Positions 31,701 to 41,334 of a stretch of 64,000 nt of DNA are shown piece by piece. The notes beneath the pieces are model-generated. The model did not search any database and was not told the DNA's origin. It saw only the letters and a program-made list of their open reading frames with translations. Within the stretch, counting starts at the first letter, position 1, and every line of letters starts with the position of its first letter. This stretch comes from Urophycis tenuis (lineage: Eukaryota > Chordata > Actinopteri > Gadiformes > Phycidae), in NCBI GenBank assembly GCA_036785325.1, contig JAXIVH010000160.1, positions 186,001-250,000 on the forward strand. Reading direction: 5' to 3'. The translations under genes were made by a program, and so were the position numbers.

Positions 31701-32662
31701 AATGCATCATTGGAATAACCACCAGAAAAAGTGTGTACACATAGAGTCAGCTTCCCTGTACCTCCCTGACATCACAATAAATCTACATTATTCCGATTTG
31801 CATATTGGCCATTATAGGTCTCTGTCATTGATTGATTATTAACATATGCAAATGCCTATGCACATTAAAATATCTTAGTACAACATACTAAGAATGTTGC
31901 CATTACAATGGCATGCTTGGCACATTCCAGGGTGTAATCCATGATTAGATTAAAATGAAGGAGTAGCCATTCAAAGGTTTTATATCTCCCCTGTGTTCTG
32001 GCTAGTGCAGGTCGGAAGCAGAGTAGGATAAAGATTAGGATTCAGTCTGACTCGGACCTAACTGACCAAAACACTATGGACAGCAGCCTACTGCACGTAA
32101 GTCTTCCCACATACAGTATTTATTTTAAAGCTGCATTCAATGCACAATTCAAAACCCAGAAACAGCGTACCCTGACTAGTCATGTATTATTGCAATCGCT
32201 CTTTCCTAAATGATTTTTGATGATGAAGACTTCCATAAGATGATGACAACAATGCTTCACCTATAGGGTCATGTTTATAATAAACAGTTACAATGCATGT
32301 TTACAGACAGACTTCAAAGGTCTCTCTTACTGATGGTAAATTCAAGACAAAGAAGGTTAAAGATGAGTTCATGCACTCCCTGTTCCTCTCCTCAGCTTTT
32401 TGCATCTCTGATCAGAGCTGGAAACACTGGCTTCAACCTGAGCTGGAGCGCCCCTCCACAAAAACTAAAGCCTGCAGCCTTGAAAGATGACAAACAACAA
32501 TCCATGCATTAATTCTAAATATATTAATGAATGTAGTACATTGATAATATGGTTGTCCATAAGGTGACGTGGTTTCTTTGAATGACAAATTGATTTTCAG
32601 AATCATTCTATAAGACTAGAGTGCATACTATTTGTGTGTGTGTTAACTCAGTGCACAATAAA
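28741..32662 (+). CDS. C-type lectin, two lectin domains, six exons
   Basis: The exon model is a 5' UTR exon ending at 28792 (GTAAGT), then 28977-29024 (ATG at 28988), 30060-30443, 30705-31031, 32011-32096 and 32396-32512 (TAA). AATAAA lies at 32657. All junctions have GT/AG and phases agree; the CDS is 951 bases (316 residues). The hydrophobic start MDTWVLMGLLFSGLWC is a signal peptide. CTLD1 (exon 3) has WYDAQQYC, YGDLATV, WVGLND, GEPHPGSGKKDC and WNFVC. CTLD2 (exon 4) has WESARSYC, YTDLAMI, WIGLYR, SEPNNYGGNQLC and STYQFIC. The EPN sugar/calcium motif is present in CTLD2 only; the WND motif is absent from both. No membrane segment follows, so the product is probably secreted. The C-terminal exons (IKIRIQSDSDLTD, then LFASLIRAGNTGFNLSW) match tails of fish mannose-receptor-like lectins. 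A role in innate recognition is inferred from the family. Confidence 0.85.
29308..29490 (+). repeat. Interspersed repeat shared with 62797-62975 (inverted)
   Basis: Matching blocks include ACAATAATTAACTC, AGCATAC, AGAAAGCTATGTAACT, TGCCATCCTC and TGGTCCACTGAAAC, in the same order as on the minus strand of 62797-62975. It lies in the second intron of the lectin gene, after the exon with the start codon. No name can be given. Confidence 0.75.
31535..31873 (+). repeat. Interspersed repeat shared with 47153-47484 (inverted)
   Basis: About 340 bases match the reverse complement of 47153-47484, with blocks GATTTAGTGGGGTTTAGGTC, AGTAAGCATTTAGGGAAAAG and CACAATAAATCTA. It lies in the intron between lectin exons 30705-31031 and 32011-32096. 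No coding capacity; the family is unknown to me. Confidence 0.8.
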
Positions 32663-33846
32663 GCATGAATTTAGCATAGGATCATCTATGTGTAAGTTAG
32701 GTAAGAGTGCAATTTATTTTCTCATTCATCATACTAATGACAATTAGAATAACTAGAAGGATTTAGGCCATTTATATTTATCATATTTCGTAGAATAAAA
32801 AAAAAAATGGTTTAGAAAATTATGCAATAGTTTATGCTCCACCATAGGTGGAGCTTGTGTACCCCCACTTGCCACCAACCAGAACACCTGATCCTTAGGT
32901 AGAATAAACCATAGAAGTGGCAGGGCTAGTTGCAGACTCAGGGAAACCCCCACATGAGTAGAGGAAAACGACTGGTGGTGAACAGAGTTCAAATGGAGAG
33001 GATCTAGATTTCAAGGACACCCTTCCAATTAATAAACAAAAAAGCATTTTTAGGAATGTGCCTTCAAATTAATTTTGTACAATATACTCATGTCACTATA
33101 TTACCAGTGTCACTGGTGCTGTTACTTTGTATCCCAATATATTGCTTGTATAGTACTTGCTTATCATATACATTTGACGCAAATAAGGAATGTGGTCACT
33201 CTTTGTATGACTATCCAAACATTTTTCCAAAACCATTGTAATTTCTTTTTTTCTTGTTCTTTCAATAGAGTGATTTGTGTTATTGTAAAAGTGCCTTGCA
33301 TTGTTCATATGTCTTAATTTTGTATAACACATAGAATTACTTGCACATTTCCTGCCTCAAGAAACGTGGCAATAAGGGCCTTCAAAGTCAGCAACCTTCT
33401 GATTCATAACACTGGAAAATTGAACATAGCTATATATGGCTAATGTGCCCACATGTTTTGGAGGAGTTAAAGTTAGGATAAAAGAGAATATGCTTTCTTC
33501 CTCGATGTCAGATGCTCCATGGACCAGCTAGGTTCAGGCGCGTAGCCACATGAGGGCCAATGTGGGCCAGTGCCACTATGATTAGCAGCTGGCCCACACC
33601 CTATCAGAAGTGCCCGGCATTTACTTGAAATTCAAGGAACGAAAAAAATAGTCCATAATAATGTCATACTAAATTGTGTGAGATCAATTTAGTTTCAATA
33701 AAGTATAATCTTTTTCAAATATTGAAAAGAATGCTCTTTTGTTTATTTTGTTTTTAATATTCTGCGCTTCATTTTGAGTGGGTAAAGCTATGCAGGCGGC
33801 TGCAGCGTGCGTCTGTTAGGTGTTAACAATTGCTGGAGGCTCACAA
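32663..33846. other. Downstream of the lectin gene, mostly unrecognised
   Basis: No gene was seen. At about 33537 the sequence AGGCGCGTAGCCACATGAGG resembles the ends of fish DNA transposons, but no partner terminus was found. Confidence 0.4.
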
Positions 33847-34560
33847 TCAAGGATTCAAGGATTCAAAGGTTTTATTGTCATGTGTGCAGTAAAGAAACAC
33901 GTTTGTTTCCCTGAACAATTAAATGCTTACTTTGCTGCCCACACTGGATAACATATATAAATAATGTATAAAATCTAAATAGAATAAACTGTACAAATAA
34001 AAAAAAATATATAAAAATAAAAAAAAATAAAAAAATAAAAATAATTTAAAAAAAAATATATATAAAATAAAAATAAAGAAAAATAAAAAAGAAATATAAA
34101 ATTTAGAAGATGTGAATGAAATGAAATTGTGAAATGAAATTGTAAATGTGCATTGTGCCTGGGCTGATGTGACGACTGGCGGGGGGGAGGGGGGAGCAGT
34201 GGCCGGGGTGTGTGTGTATTCCACAGAGGCGGTGGGGGTGGGGCTCTCGAAGCGGGCGTAGAAGGCGTTGAGGTCGTCTGGCAGGCTGTCTGAAGGGCTG
34301 ATGGTGGAGGTTTTAGAGCTGGTCCTGAAGTCTGTGATGTGGTCCAGACATTGCCACATTCTCCTGGGGTCAGCATTAGAGTAGAAGTCCTCCGTCTTCT
34401 CTCTGTGCTGTCTTTTGGCCGCTCTTATGGCCTTCTTCAGACTGTACTGCACTTCGTTGCCAGACCTAAATGCAACAGAGCGAGTAAATGCAGCACCTCT
34501 CTGTTTACCCAGGGTTTCTGGTTGGGGAACCTCCTCACTTGTGTGGTGGGTATAATGTTC
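33847..34560 (-). mobile_element. LINE fragment with (CCTTGAAT)n-type tail
   Basis: The minus strand encodes AIRAAKRQHREKTEDFY, DPRRMWQCLDHITDF and SLPDDLNAFYARFE. This is the linker between endonuclease and RT in CR1/L2/Rex-like LINEs. It is followed by an A/T-only stretch and a 3' end containing TGACAATAAAACCTTTGAAT and CCTTGAATCCTTG. The RT itself is deleted. Confidence 0.78.
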
Positions 34561-34608
34561 TCAACACAGCAATGCGCAAACAAGAGTTTCAGGCCTGTAT
34601 CAGAAATG

Positions 34609-35200
34609 TCATAGCTTGTAAAAAGCTAAAGTAAAGAGATAGGTTTTTAGCTTTCTTTTAAAAATATTTAGCGAGCTGGCTTTCCTGATATCTATAGGTA
34701 GTGTGTTCCATAGCTTTGGGGCATAGTTGACAAAGGCTGCATCCCTGATTTTCTTTTGGCTGTTACTGGGAACCTCCAATAAACCAGCAGCAGATGATAA
34801 CAGTGTTCTTGAAGGCAAACAGTTAACAAGGGAGTTGGCAATGTATCTTGGTCCTTGCCCATTAAGGGCTTTGTATATAAGGAGGAGGACCTTAAAATCA
34901 ATTCTAAGTATTACAGGAAGCCAATGCAGAGCAGCTAAAACTGGTCTAATGTGTCTAATGTCTGAAGTCTCTCAGTGGTATTTTTTAGGAGTCCAGTAAA
35001 AAGTGCATTACAGTAATCGAGTCGGCTTGAAATAAAGGCATGAATCAGTTTTTCAGCATATTTTTGATTTACAAACGGTCGTACTTTAGCTATGTTTCTA
35101 AAGTGGAAAAATTATGTTTTCGTCACCTTGTTAATGTGAGACTTGAAGCCTAGATCTGAATCTAAAATAACGTCAAGACTTTTAACCTCAGATTTAATCC
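34609..35200 (-). mobile_element. LINE 3' part (RT C-terminal region), half of a split copy
   Basis: Minus-strand conceptual frames read LDVILDSDLGFKSHINKV, HAFISSRLDYCNALFTGL and, at the end, NYAPKLWNTLPIDIR and FKRKLKTYLF. This is a common fish LINE C-terminus. The upstream RT piece with DDTQLYIYAKPNDTAA lies at about 35950-35757 in the same orientation. The two are separated by a + strand LINE piece (35203-35755). Confidence 0.78.
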
Positions 35201-35202
35201 AG

Positions 35203-35755
35203 GGAGTTATGGACAATCCCTCTCACCCTCTCTACACCGAGCTGAGGCAACCCAGGAGCACGTTCAGCCACAGGCTCACTCAGCCACGTGCCTCAAAGCG
35301 CTTGGGGGGCTTTTTCATCCCATCAGACTTTACAACACCTCAACCCCTCGCTCCCAATGTCTCGAAAGCCCCAACACCAACTTTCTCAACCCGATTATGG
35401 ACTAAACCCCACACCCCAGGATTGACTGTTGTTGAAACCTTGTAATCCTTGCACATTGGAAACCTTGCATATTGGCACATTTATATTTATTTATACTTTA
35501 GTCATATTTATCTATCAAATGCACAGGTCACTTACAAACGGATGGTTTCATGTATATAGTAGATTTGTTTTATTCTTATAGTTTTTATTACAATTTTATT
35601 TTCGAATTGGTAAATTTATTGTATATATACTCTTGTTTTTTTGTACTCTTTAAAGATCCCACTGTACTGCTGGTCACCTGTGACTTTCTCCTAAGGGGGA
35701 TTAATGAAGGACCATTTTATTTTATTTTTTCTTAATTTCCCCAGATTATTATGTC
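35203..35755 (+). mobile_element. LINE C-terminus and 3' UTR inserted in another LINE
   Basis: The frame reads VMDNPSHPLYTELRQPRSTF, SHRLTQPRASKRLGGFFIPS, a tail typical of CR1/L2-like LINEs (R..FS.RL......FFP). An AT-rich 3' UTR follows. It interrupts the minus-strand LINE represented by 34609-35200 and 35757-35950. Confidence 0.7.
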
Positions 35756-35756
35756 T

Positions 35757-35950
35757 TTTTGTTTGAGGGCCGACTAGTAGGATTTCAGTTTTGTCCTTGT
35801 TTAACTTTAAGAAGTTATTGCTCATCCATTTAATGATTGTGAAAAGACATGTAGTAATGGAGTTTATTAAAAAATAGCTGCAGTATCGTTTGGTTTAGCA
35901 TAGATGTACAGTTGCGTGTCATCTGCATAACTATGGAAACATACATTGTG
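35757..35950 (-). mobile_element. LINE RT fragment (ADDTQLYI block)
   Basis: The minus-strand sequence encodes DDTQLYIYAKPNDTAA, the RT motif-C region of the LINE whose C-terminus is at 34609-35200. Confidence 0.72.
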
Positions 35951-35961
35951 CTCTCTGGAAT

Positions 35962-36890
35962 AGAATAGAATAAAAATACTTTAGTGATCCCAAACTGGGA
36001 AATTACGGCGTAGCAGCAGCACTACAATACAAAGAATTAAAGAATAAAATTCAATGTAAAAAAAAACAAAAGAAAATTATAAAAAATATATTTAAAAAAT
36101 GTATAAATAAAAATAAGAATAAAATAATTTTAGTGCAAGATAAAGAATATTAAGATACATATATAAGGTGCAGTAAACAATTATGTACAGAAATATAAGG
36201 TGCATGGAGAGTGTTGTTATAACCAGTGTTATTGGCTGTTGTACAGTGTAATGGCATGTGGCAGGAAGGATTTCCTACATCTGTCCCTTTGACAGCGGAG
36301 CTGGAGCAGCCTGTGAGAGAAGGTGCTCCGCTGTCTGACCACTGTTTGATGGAGAGGGTGCTGATCATTGTCAATGATGGATAACAGTTTTTTCAGCGTT
36401 CTCCTCTCCACCACAGACTCAAAAGACTCCAGCCCGAGACCAAGTACAGAGCCAGCCTTCTTGATGATTTTATCAAGTCTGTTGTTGTCACTGGCTCTGG
36501 TGCTGCTGCCCCAACACACAGCAGCAAAGAAAATGGCGCTAGCAACAACAGACCAGTAGAAAATCTCCAACATCTTGCTGCACACGTTGCAAGATCTCAG
36601 CTTCCTCAGGAAATAGAGTCTGCTCACCCCCTTCTTGTACACAGCCTCGGTGTTAGATTTGCAGTCCAGTCTGTTGCCGATCACCACCCCCAAGTATTTA
36701 TAGTCCTCCACCTCCTCCACCACATCCCCCCTGATCCGTAGTGGCTGTGAAGGCATTCTCTTTGTCCTCAGTAAGTCGATCACCATCTCCCTGGTCTTGT
36801 TGATATTCAGCCTCAGGTGATTCTGTTCGGACCACTCTACAAAGTTGTCTATTTCCTCATGGATTACAGTAGTGTCACCTGATTTAGTTG
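35962..36890 (-). mobile_element. 5'-truncated LINE with (ATTCT)n tail
   Basis: An open frame 36786-36229 reads VEEVEDYKYLGVVIGNRLDC, EAVYKKGVSRLYFLRKLRS and RQRSTFSHRLLQLRC...SFLPHAI. A 3' UTR follows that ends in GGGATCACTAAAGTATTTTT and three ATTCT units (complement of about 35962-35975). Only the region downstream of the RT catalytic core is present. Confidence 0.85.
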
Positions 36891-36894
36891 TAAT

Positions 36895-37485
36895 TGGGGG
36901 AATGGCTTCAAATCATTCAGAACTCTGCCGCCTGATCATCACCCACACCAAATCCTCTGACCACATCACTCCCTTTATCATTCAACTACTCTGGCTCCCT
37001 GTTCAATATCGGATTGACTATAAAAACCCCCATCTATCTTTCTGACCTCCAGGACTACACCCCTTCTCGTTCCCTGCATTCATCTTTTGCTGGTCTTCTG
37101 AACACTCTCACATCACGCCTCAGCACCATGGGTGCCAGAGCTTTCAGCTGCACTGCCCCAGGCTGTGGAACTCCCTGTCCCCACATATTTGACACATATT
37201 TGTCTGGAACCATAACAGCATTCAAATCCCACCTCCAAACTCACCTATTCAAATTCACTGTAATGTCCACTTCGCTCATAAGCACATTATTACTGTTTTA
37301 TTCCCCCTCCCACATGTGTCTACCCATCTTATGTCTCTTTTTTTTTTCTTCATGCTGGTCATGTCTTTGCCATGATTTGCTGTTTTAACTATTGTGAGTA
37401 TGTTCTCCTGCACTGTATGGTGTCCTTGGGTGTCTTGAAAGGCGCCTCCAAATGAAATGTATTATTATTATTATTATTAATAGAG
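36895..37485 (+). mobile_element. LINE 3' end with (ATT)n tail
   Basis: The translation gives YTPSRSLHSSFAGLLNTL and MGARAFSCTAP, then FKSHLQTHLFKF. It is followed by GAAAGGCGCCTCCAAATGAA and (ATT)n at about 37460-37479. It belongs to the same general LINE group as 5045-5351 and is joined head to head with the minus-strand LINE at 35962-36890. Confidence 0.78.
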
Positions 37486-37895
37486 GCTTTGGATTTGTGG
37501 ATGTGATGAGCCAGAAGGTTGCAGGTCTTGTCACCTTGCCCATAAATCCTTTTGCTGGTTCTGATGGAAAGTACTTTAAGCATGCACCAGCCCTCAGAGT
37601 TATACTTCCCTAACACAAGCCATCATCCCATTCTCACCACACATCAATGGCCACCTCCCTCCCACCTTTGACCCACATCTGTTTGCTGAGCAAATAGGTC
37701 TGTTTGCTAAGCCATCACCATAGCTGTTTTGACTTCAGGAAGTGTGGTGTCCCCTATGACTTAAGGAAACACAGAGTGGAACCTGCCCCACTCTACATCA
37801 AAGGAGATGTAGGGCTTTCACCTTCAAATTACTGGAAACCCACATCTCTTGGGGACCTCACCTGGTTTGCCAACACCACTGCAGCTGCTTAGAAT
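37480..37895 (+). other. Coding-like fragments of unknown family
   Basis: Two segments look protein-coding but match nothing I know. One at about 37480-37615 reads NRGFGFVDVMSQKVAGLVTL, PINPFAGSDGKYFKHAPALR and ends in TAA. A second at 37704-37892 reads KCGVPYDLRKHRVEPAPLYI and SNYWKPTSLGDLTWFANTT and ends in TAG, preceded by a possible acceptor TTTTGACTTCAG. They could be exons of an unknown gene or pieces of an uncharacterised mobile element. Confidence 0.35.
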
Positions 37896-38096
37896 GCAGC
37901 GCAGTGCCCGTAGGAAGTACATATTCCTGTAGAAAATTGGGATCTTAAGTAGATTTTTCATGTATGTAGGCCTCTCTGAAATTTACACATAGACCTATGT
38001 GGCTTCAATGCCTTGCCATAGCCTCTGAACAATAAAATGTTAAAAACAGGATTGCCATAATGGAATTCTGTTGTTCATCGACGAAACATAGCCTAA

Positions 38097-38157
38097 ACAC
38101 ATGTTGAATCGGCACACCTCGACGTCGCCCATAGCTTTTGCGCCGATTCAACATGTG
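38097..38157. repeat. Inverted repeat, 16-bp perfect arms
   Basis: ACACATGTTGAATCGG at 38097-38112 is the exact reverse complement of the sequence at 38142-38157, with a 29-base GC-rich spacer between. It may be a short hairpin or the termini of a tiny element; no target duplication is evident. Confidence 0.8.
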
Positions 38158-38352
38158 TTATCGACAGAAAAGCTACCGCCGACAGCACCCGTGGAAGTTC
38201 TTGGTCGCTTCTAACTTCACCCCCGTTTGGATCCTAAGGAATATACTGGGCCAAGCTAAGTAGGGCTGCGTGCCGGAGTGATCGAGTGCACACACGAAAG
38301 TGAGAGAGGTATGTATCAACTCATCTAAGATCAGGAAAGAACGTACCTCAGT

Positions 38353-38739
38353 ATGGACAAACGGTGGCGTTTTCCTTTAAAACGGTGTATACTGGAGAGG
38401 ACCTACAAAGCACACCCACTCCTTCGAGGTAGGAATTTGTGCCGCCACAAATCATCATGGATCTTTGACCTAAACAACTATTGCTTGGAGCAAAATGTAC
38501 ACAGAGAGGAGAACATTTGTTTAAAACCTAATAATGAAACATATACTGTAAAGTGTCACACAGTAGACACACATTTATGTACTGTATGTCTTGAGACAAG
38601 AACTGTGTCTCAAACTCTTATGGACACATGCATATGTGGCGAGGATAAGGTGAAAACAAAAAGAAAGAGAAAATTGAGAAAAGAAAAACAAAGAGAAAAA
38701 CAAATCAACAAGCCAATCACAAAACAAAAGGGCAAGTAA
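38353..38739 (+). CDS. 128-codon ORF, unknown protein with Cys-rich middle and Lys/Arg-rich tail
   Basis: ATG 38353 to TAA 38739. It has seven Cys between residues 56 and 97 (including CHTVDTHLCTVC and CICGED) and a strongly basic C-terminus (KTKRKRKLRKEKQREK). I do not recognise the family. It has no hydrophobic segment. A real gene is possible, but the length is also compatible with chance plus an old repeat. Confidence 0.25.
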   Translation: MDKRWRFPLKRCILERTYKAHPLLRGRNLCRHKSSWIFDLNNYCLEQNVHREENICLKPNNETYTVKCHTVDTHLCTVCLETRTVSQTLMDTCICGEDKVKTKRKRKLRKEKQREKQINKPITKQKGK

Positions 38740-39199
38740 TTGTGTTTCGTTGTAGGGCAGCTGCTCGCGTGCTGCTCGGTGTGTCCCTTATGTGCAGGCG
38801 TAGCTTGTGCGTGGTAAGTGTCCTCCTTTTCTTGCCATTGTAGTTTATTCTTTGACCTACCTAACGCTCGTGTGGTCACAGGTAAATGCCAGCAGTGGCC
38901 GGTCTTCTCTCTCCCTCCCTCCTCCGGTGCGTCTCTAAAACAGGTGTGTCTCTAAAACAGGTATGTGTGTTTAGTTTAGCAACCAACCGCAGTATTTACT
39001 GTTAAAAGTAGTGATGCTAACGGTGTGTTTTCTATCATTAGGTCTAACGTATGGGGTGCCGATTGTAAAAACTTGGTTACCTTTTTTTTGCAGATATATT
39101 TTCAACATTTAGCGCCTTTTCTCACATTTAGCGCATTTTCCTCACATTTGAGACAGAAATTCATGTTAAACAACACGTTAAAAAGACATGTTACATTTT

Positions 39200-39465
39200 A
39201 TATCTAAATATAAATGTTATATCTAAATGTAAATGTTAAATCTAAATCTAAATGTTAAATCTAAATCTAAATGTTAAATCTAAATCTAAATGTTAAATCT
39301 AAATCTAAATGTTAAATCTAAATCTAAATGTTAAATTATATCTAAATGTTAAATTTATATCTAAATGTTATATCTAAATCTAAATGTTAAATCTATATCT
39401 AAATGTTAAATCTAAATCTAAATGTTAAATGTATATCTAAATGTTAAATCTAAATGTGTCGCCAA
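39200..39465. repeat. 18-bp minisatellite in the left foldback arm
   Basis: Roughly a dozen units of AATGTTAAATCTAAATCT and variants. The inverted counterpart is at about 40085-40320. Confidence 0.85.
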
Positions 39466-39641
39466 GTGTAAAACTAAATATTTAGAAAATATTCAAATCC
39501 CCAAGGAAACCACGCCCACTGCAGCGGCACCGATCGCACAGCACCGCCCCCACCCAACACGAAGACGCTGAGAAAGGTCAAGGAAGTAGAAGTAGAGGAC
39601 TTTGAAAGGCAGGCATGGCCAACATGGCAGGCATGGCCTTA

Positions 39642-39984
39642 CCCTACGCTCACACTTGACGAGCGACCAAGCGTTTTTGTGCTCGGCGATTTTCGCCTGG
39701 TGGGCGTTCTGGGGGAGTGTCTGTAGCGATAGTATTGAAACCTGTGTCAGATCGAAAACCATTTATAATATTCAGCCATTGATAATATCCAGCCATACCC
39801 ATGACGTTTTCTGGTTTAACAACATTTATTTCTCGATAGATTTCGACGAACATACCAGGGTACAGTCACATTCGTTAGATATATCCATAATCCTATCTCT
39901 CGCCGACGTGGTCCACCATGTTGGATTATGTTCTAGTTGCGCGTCGCCAAGCCTCTGCAAAAAAACGCCAGTGTGAGCGTAGGG
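39642..39984. mobile_element. Harbinger-like MITE nested in the foldback element
   Basis: Inverted termini CCCTACGCTCACACT are flanked by TTA at 39639-39641 and 39985-39987. A 3-bp TWA duplication is typical of PIF/Harbinger. It is 343 bp long and non-coding. Confidence 0.72.
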
Positions 39985-40490
39985 TTAGGAGACATTGAAC
40001 GGGCGGTTTAGGGACAGCTGCAGTGGGCGTGGTTTCCTTGGGGATTTGAATATTTTCTAAATATTTAGTTTTACACTTGGCGACACATTTAGATATAACA
40101 TTTAGATATACATTTAACATTTAGATTTAGATTTAACATTTAGATTTAAGATTTAGATTTAGATATAATATTTAGATATAAATTTAACATTTAGATTTAG
40201 ATTTAACATTTAGATTTAGATTTAACATTTAGATTTAGATTTAACATTTAGATTTAGATTTAACATTTAGATTTAGATTTAACATTTATATTTAGATATA
40301 ACATTTAGATATAAAATGTAACATGTATTTTTAACGTGTTGTTTAACATGAATTTCTGTCTCAAATGTGAGGAAAATGCGCTAAATGTGAGGAAAAGGCG
40401 CTAAATGTTGAAAATGTATCAGCAAAAAAATTGTAACCAAGTTTTTACAATCGGCACCCCATACTAACGTGCGATCAGCTCATTAAGTCG

Positions 40491-40610
40491 CTGCTGCTTT
40501 GCGCTGCCGCTGCTTTGCGCTGCTGCTTTGCGCTGCTGCTGCTTTGCGCTGCTGCTTTGCTGCTTTGCTCTGTTGCTTTGCTTTATTTTGGATGCTGCTT
40601 TGTTTTAGCT
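40491..40610 (+). repeat. GCTGCTTTGC-type imperfect tandem repeat
   Basis: A dense array of GCTGCTTTGCGCT and shorter variants, degrading to the right. It creates an artificial Leu/Cys/Ala-rich open frame. Confidence 0.85.
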
Positions 40611-41040
40611 GCTTGCTCTGAGTCCGTCTTCACGCTGCTTTGTCTGCTGTGTCCACGCTACTTGGCTGTGTGGCTGCTTTTGCTCCGGACTGTTTGGCGG
40701 CCGCTGCGGCCTGGCATCCGTGGCCCACGCCGTGCCCCAGAGCAACGCCTGCGTGGTTTAACTGGGACTTGGCCTCCTTGTGTGCGTGTGAATGAATGTT
40801 AGGTTATTTGAGTAATTTTGTTATTTGTGATCTATTTCTTATTTAAATTTGTTTTGTTCATTAGTTAAGTTTCATTTTAAGTGGGCAGTTATTGATATTG
40901 TTTAAGATTATTTGCCCCTTTTTGTTTTGTGATTGGCTTGTTGATTTGTTTATTTCTCTTTTAGTTGCTGGAGACTAGTGTTGGCGGTGCTGGTGCCCGG
41001 GTGGTGGTCTCCCCTTCTGTCTGCTGTGTCTGGGGAAGCG

Positions 41041-41334
41041 GGTTTCACTTCACTAAGGGTGTGTCACGTGTCGGGTGTTTTTGAGTTGACTTATTTTGGG
41101 GAATCCCCCCCCTGCACCCAGCCCCTGTCCATACACTCAGCTCCAGCCCCCTTTGTGTTTGATCTTTGTTTGATTTTTGTATGAATGGAAATGAAGTATT
41201 TTAAACAACTCTTTAATAACAAAATAGTATATTTTTCTATAATTACCTGAACCACGTCTCGTGCCTTACTGAGTAAACTTACCTGTGTGCTTCCAAATTT
41301 ATTCCCTGGGGGAATTTCCCAGGGTGGCGTTGTC
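41041..41334 (+). mobile_element. LTR-like end with hairpin and primer-binding-site-like motif
   Basis: A perfect hairpin CCCTGGG / CCCAGGG (41304-41310, 41318-41324) is followed at once by TGGCGTTGTC (41325-41334). The upstream part has CGTCTCGTGCC-like sequence as at 6160. The left edge is uncertain and no coding region follows. Confidence 0.4.

Larger units (their letters stand above)
39049..40464. mobile_element. Foldback-type element with about 450-475 bp inverted arms
   Basis: The left arm, 39049-39523, begins GTATGGGGTGCCGATTGTAA and the right arm, 40016-40464, is its inverted counterpart. A 4-bp direct repeat TAAC flanks the element (39045-39048, 40465-40468). Both arms contain the blocks ATTTAGCGC...TTTTC and GAGACAGAAATTCATGTTAA, a block of 18-bp AATGTTAAATCTAAATCT units, and GTGTCGCCAAGTGTAAAACT. 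Array sizes differ slightly, which explains the unequal arm lengths. The unique centre is short once the nested MITE (39642-39984) is removed. It carries no transposase and its superfamily is undetermined. Confidence 0.8.

Noticed and set aside
33537..33830. Possible DNA transposon starting AGGCGCGTAGCCA
   Set aside because: No inverted partner terminus or target duplication found.
33919..34376. Phe/Tyr/Ile-rich C-terminal ends of minus-strand frames
   Set aside because: They come from an A/T-only stretch in a LINE fragment; only the N-terminal part (AAKRQHREKTEDFY...) is real LINE coding sequence.
39200..40320. Regular short repeats that might suggest a CRISPR array
   Set aside because: Units are directly tandem with no spacers, mirrored in an inverted arm, in a fish-like genome; it is a minisatellite.
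40515..40802. 95-codon frame rich in Leu, Cys and Ala, looking like a membrane peptide
   Set aside because: It is the translation of the GCTGCTTTGC tandem repeat; no start context, conservation or splice signals.
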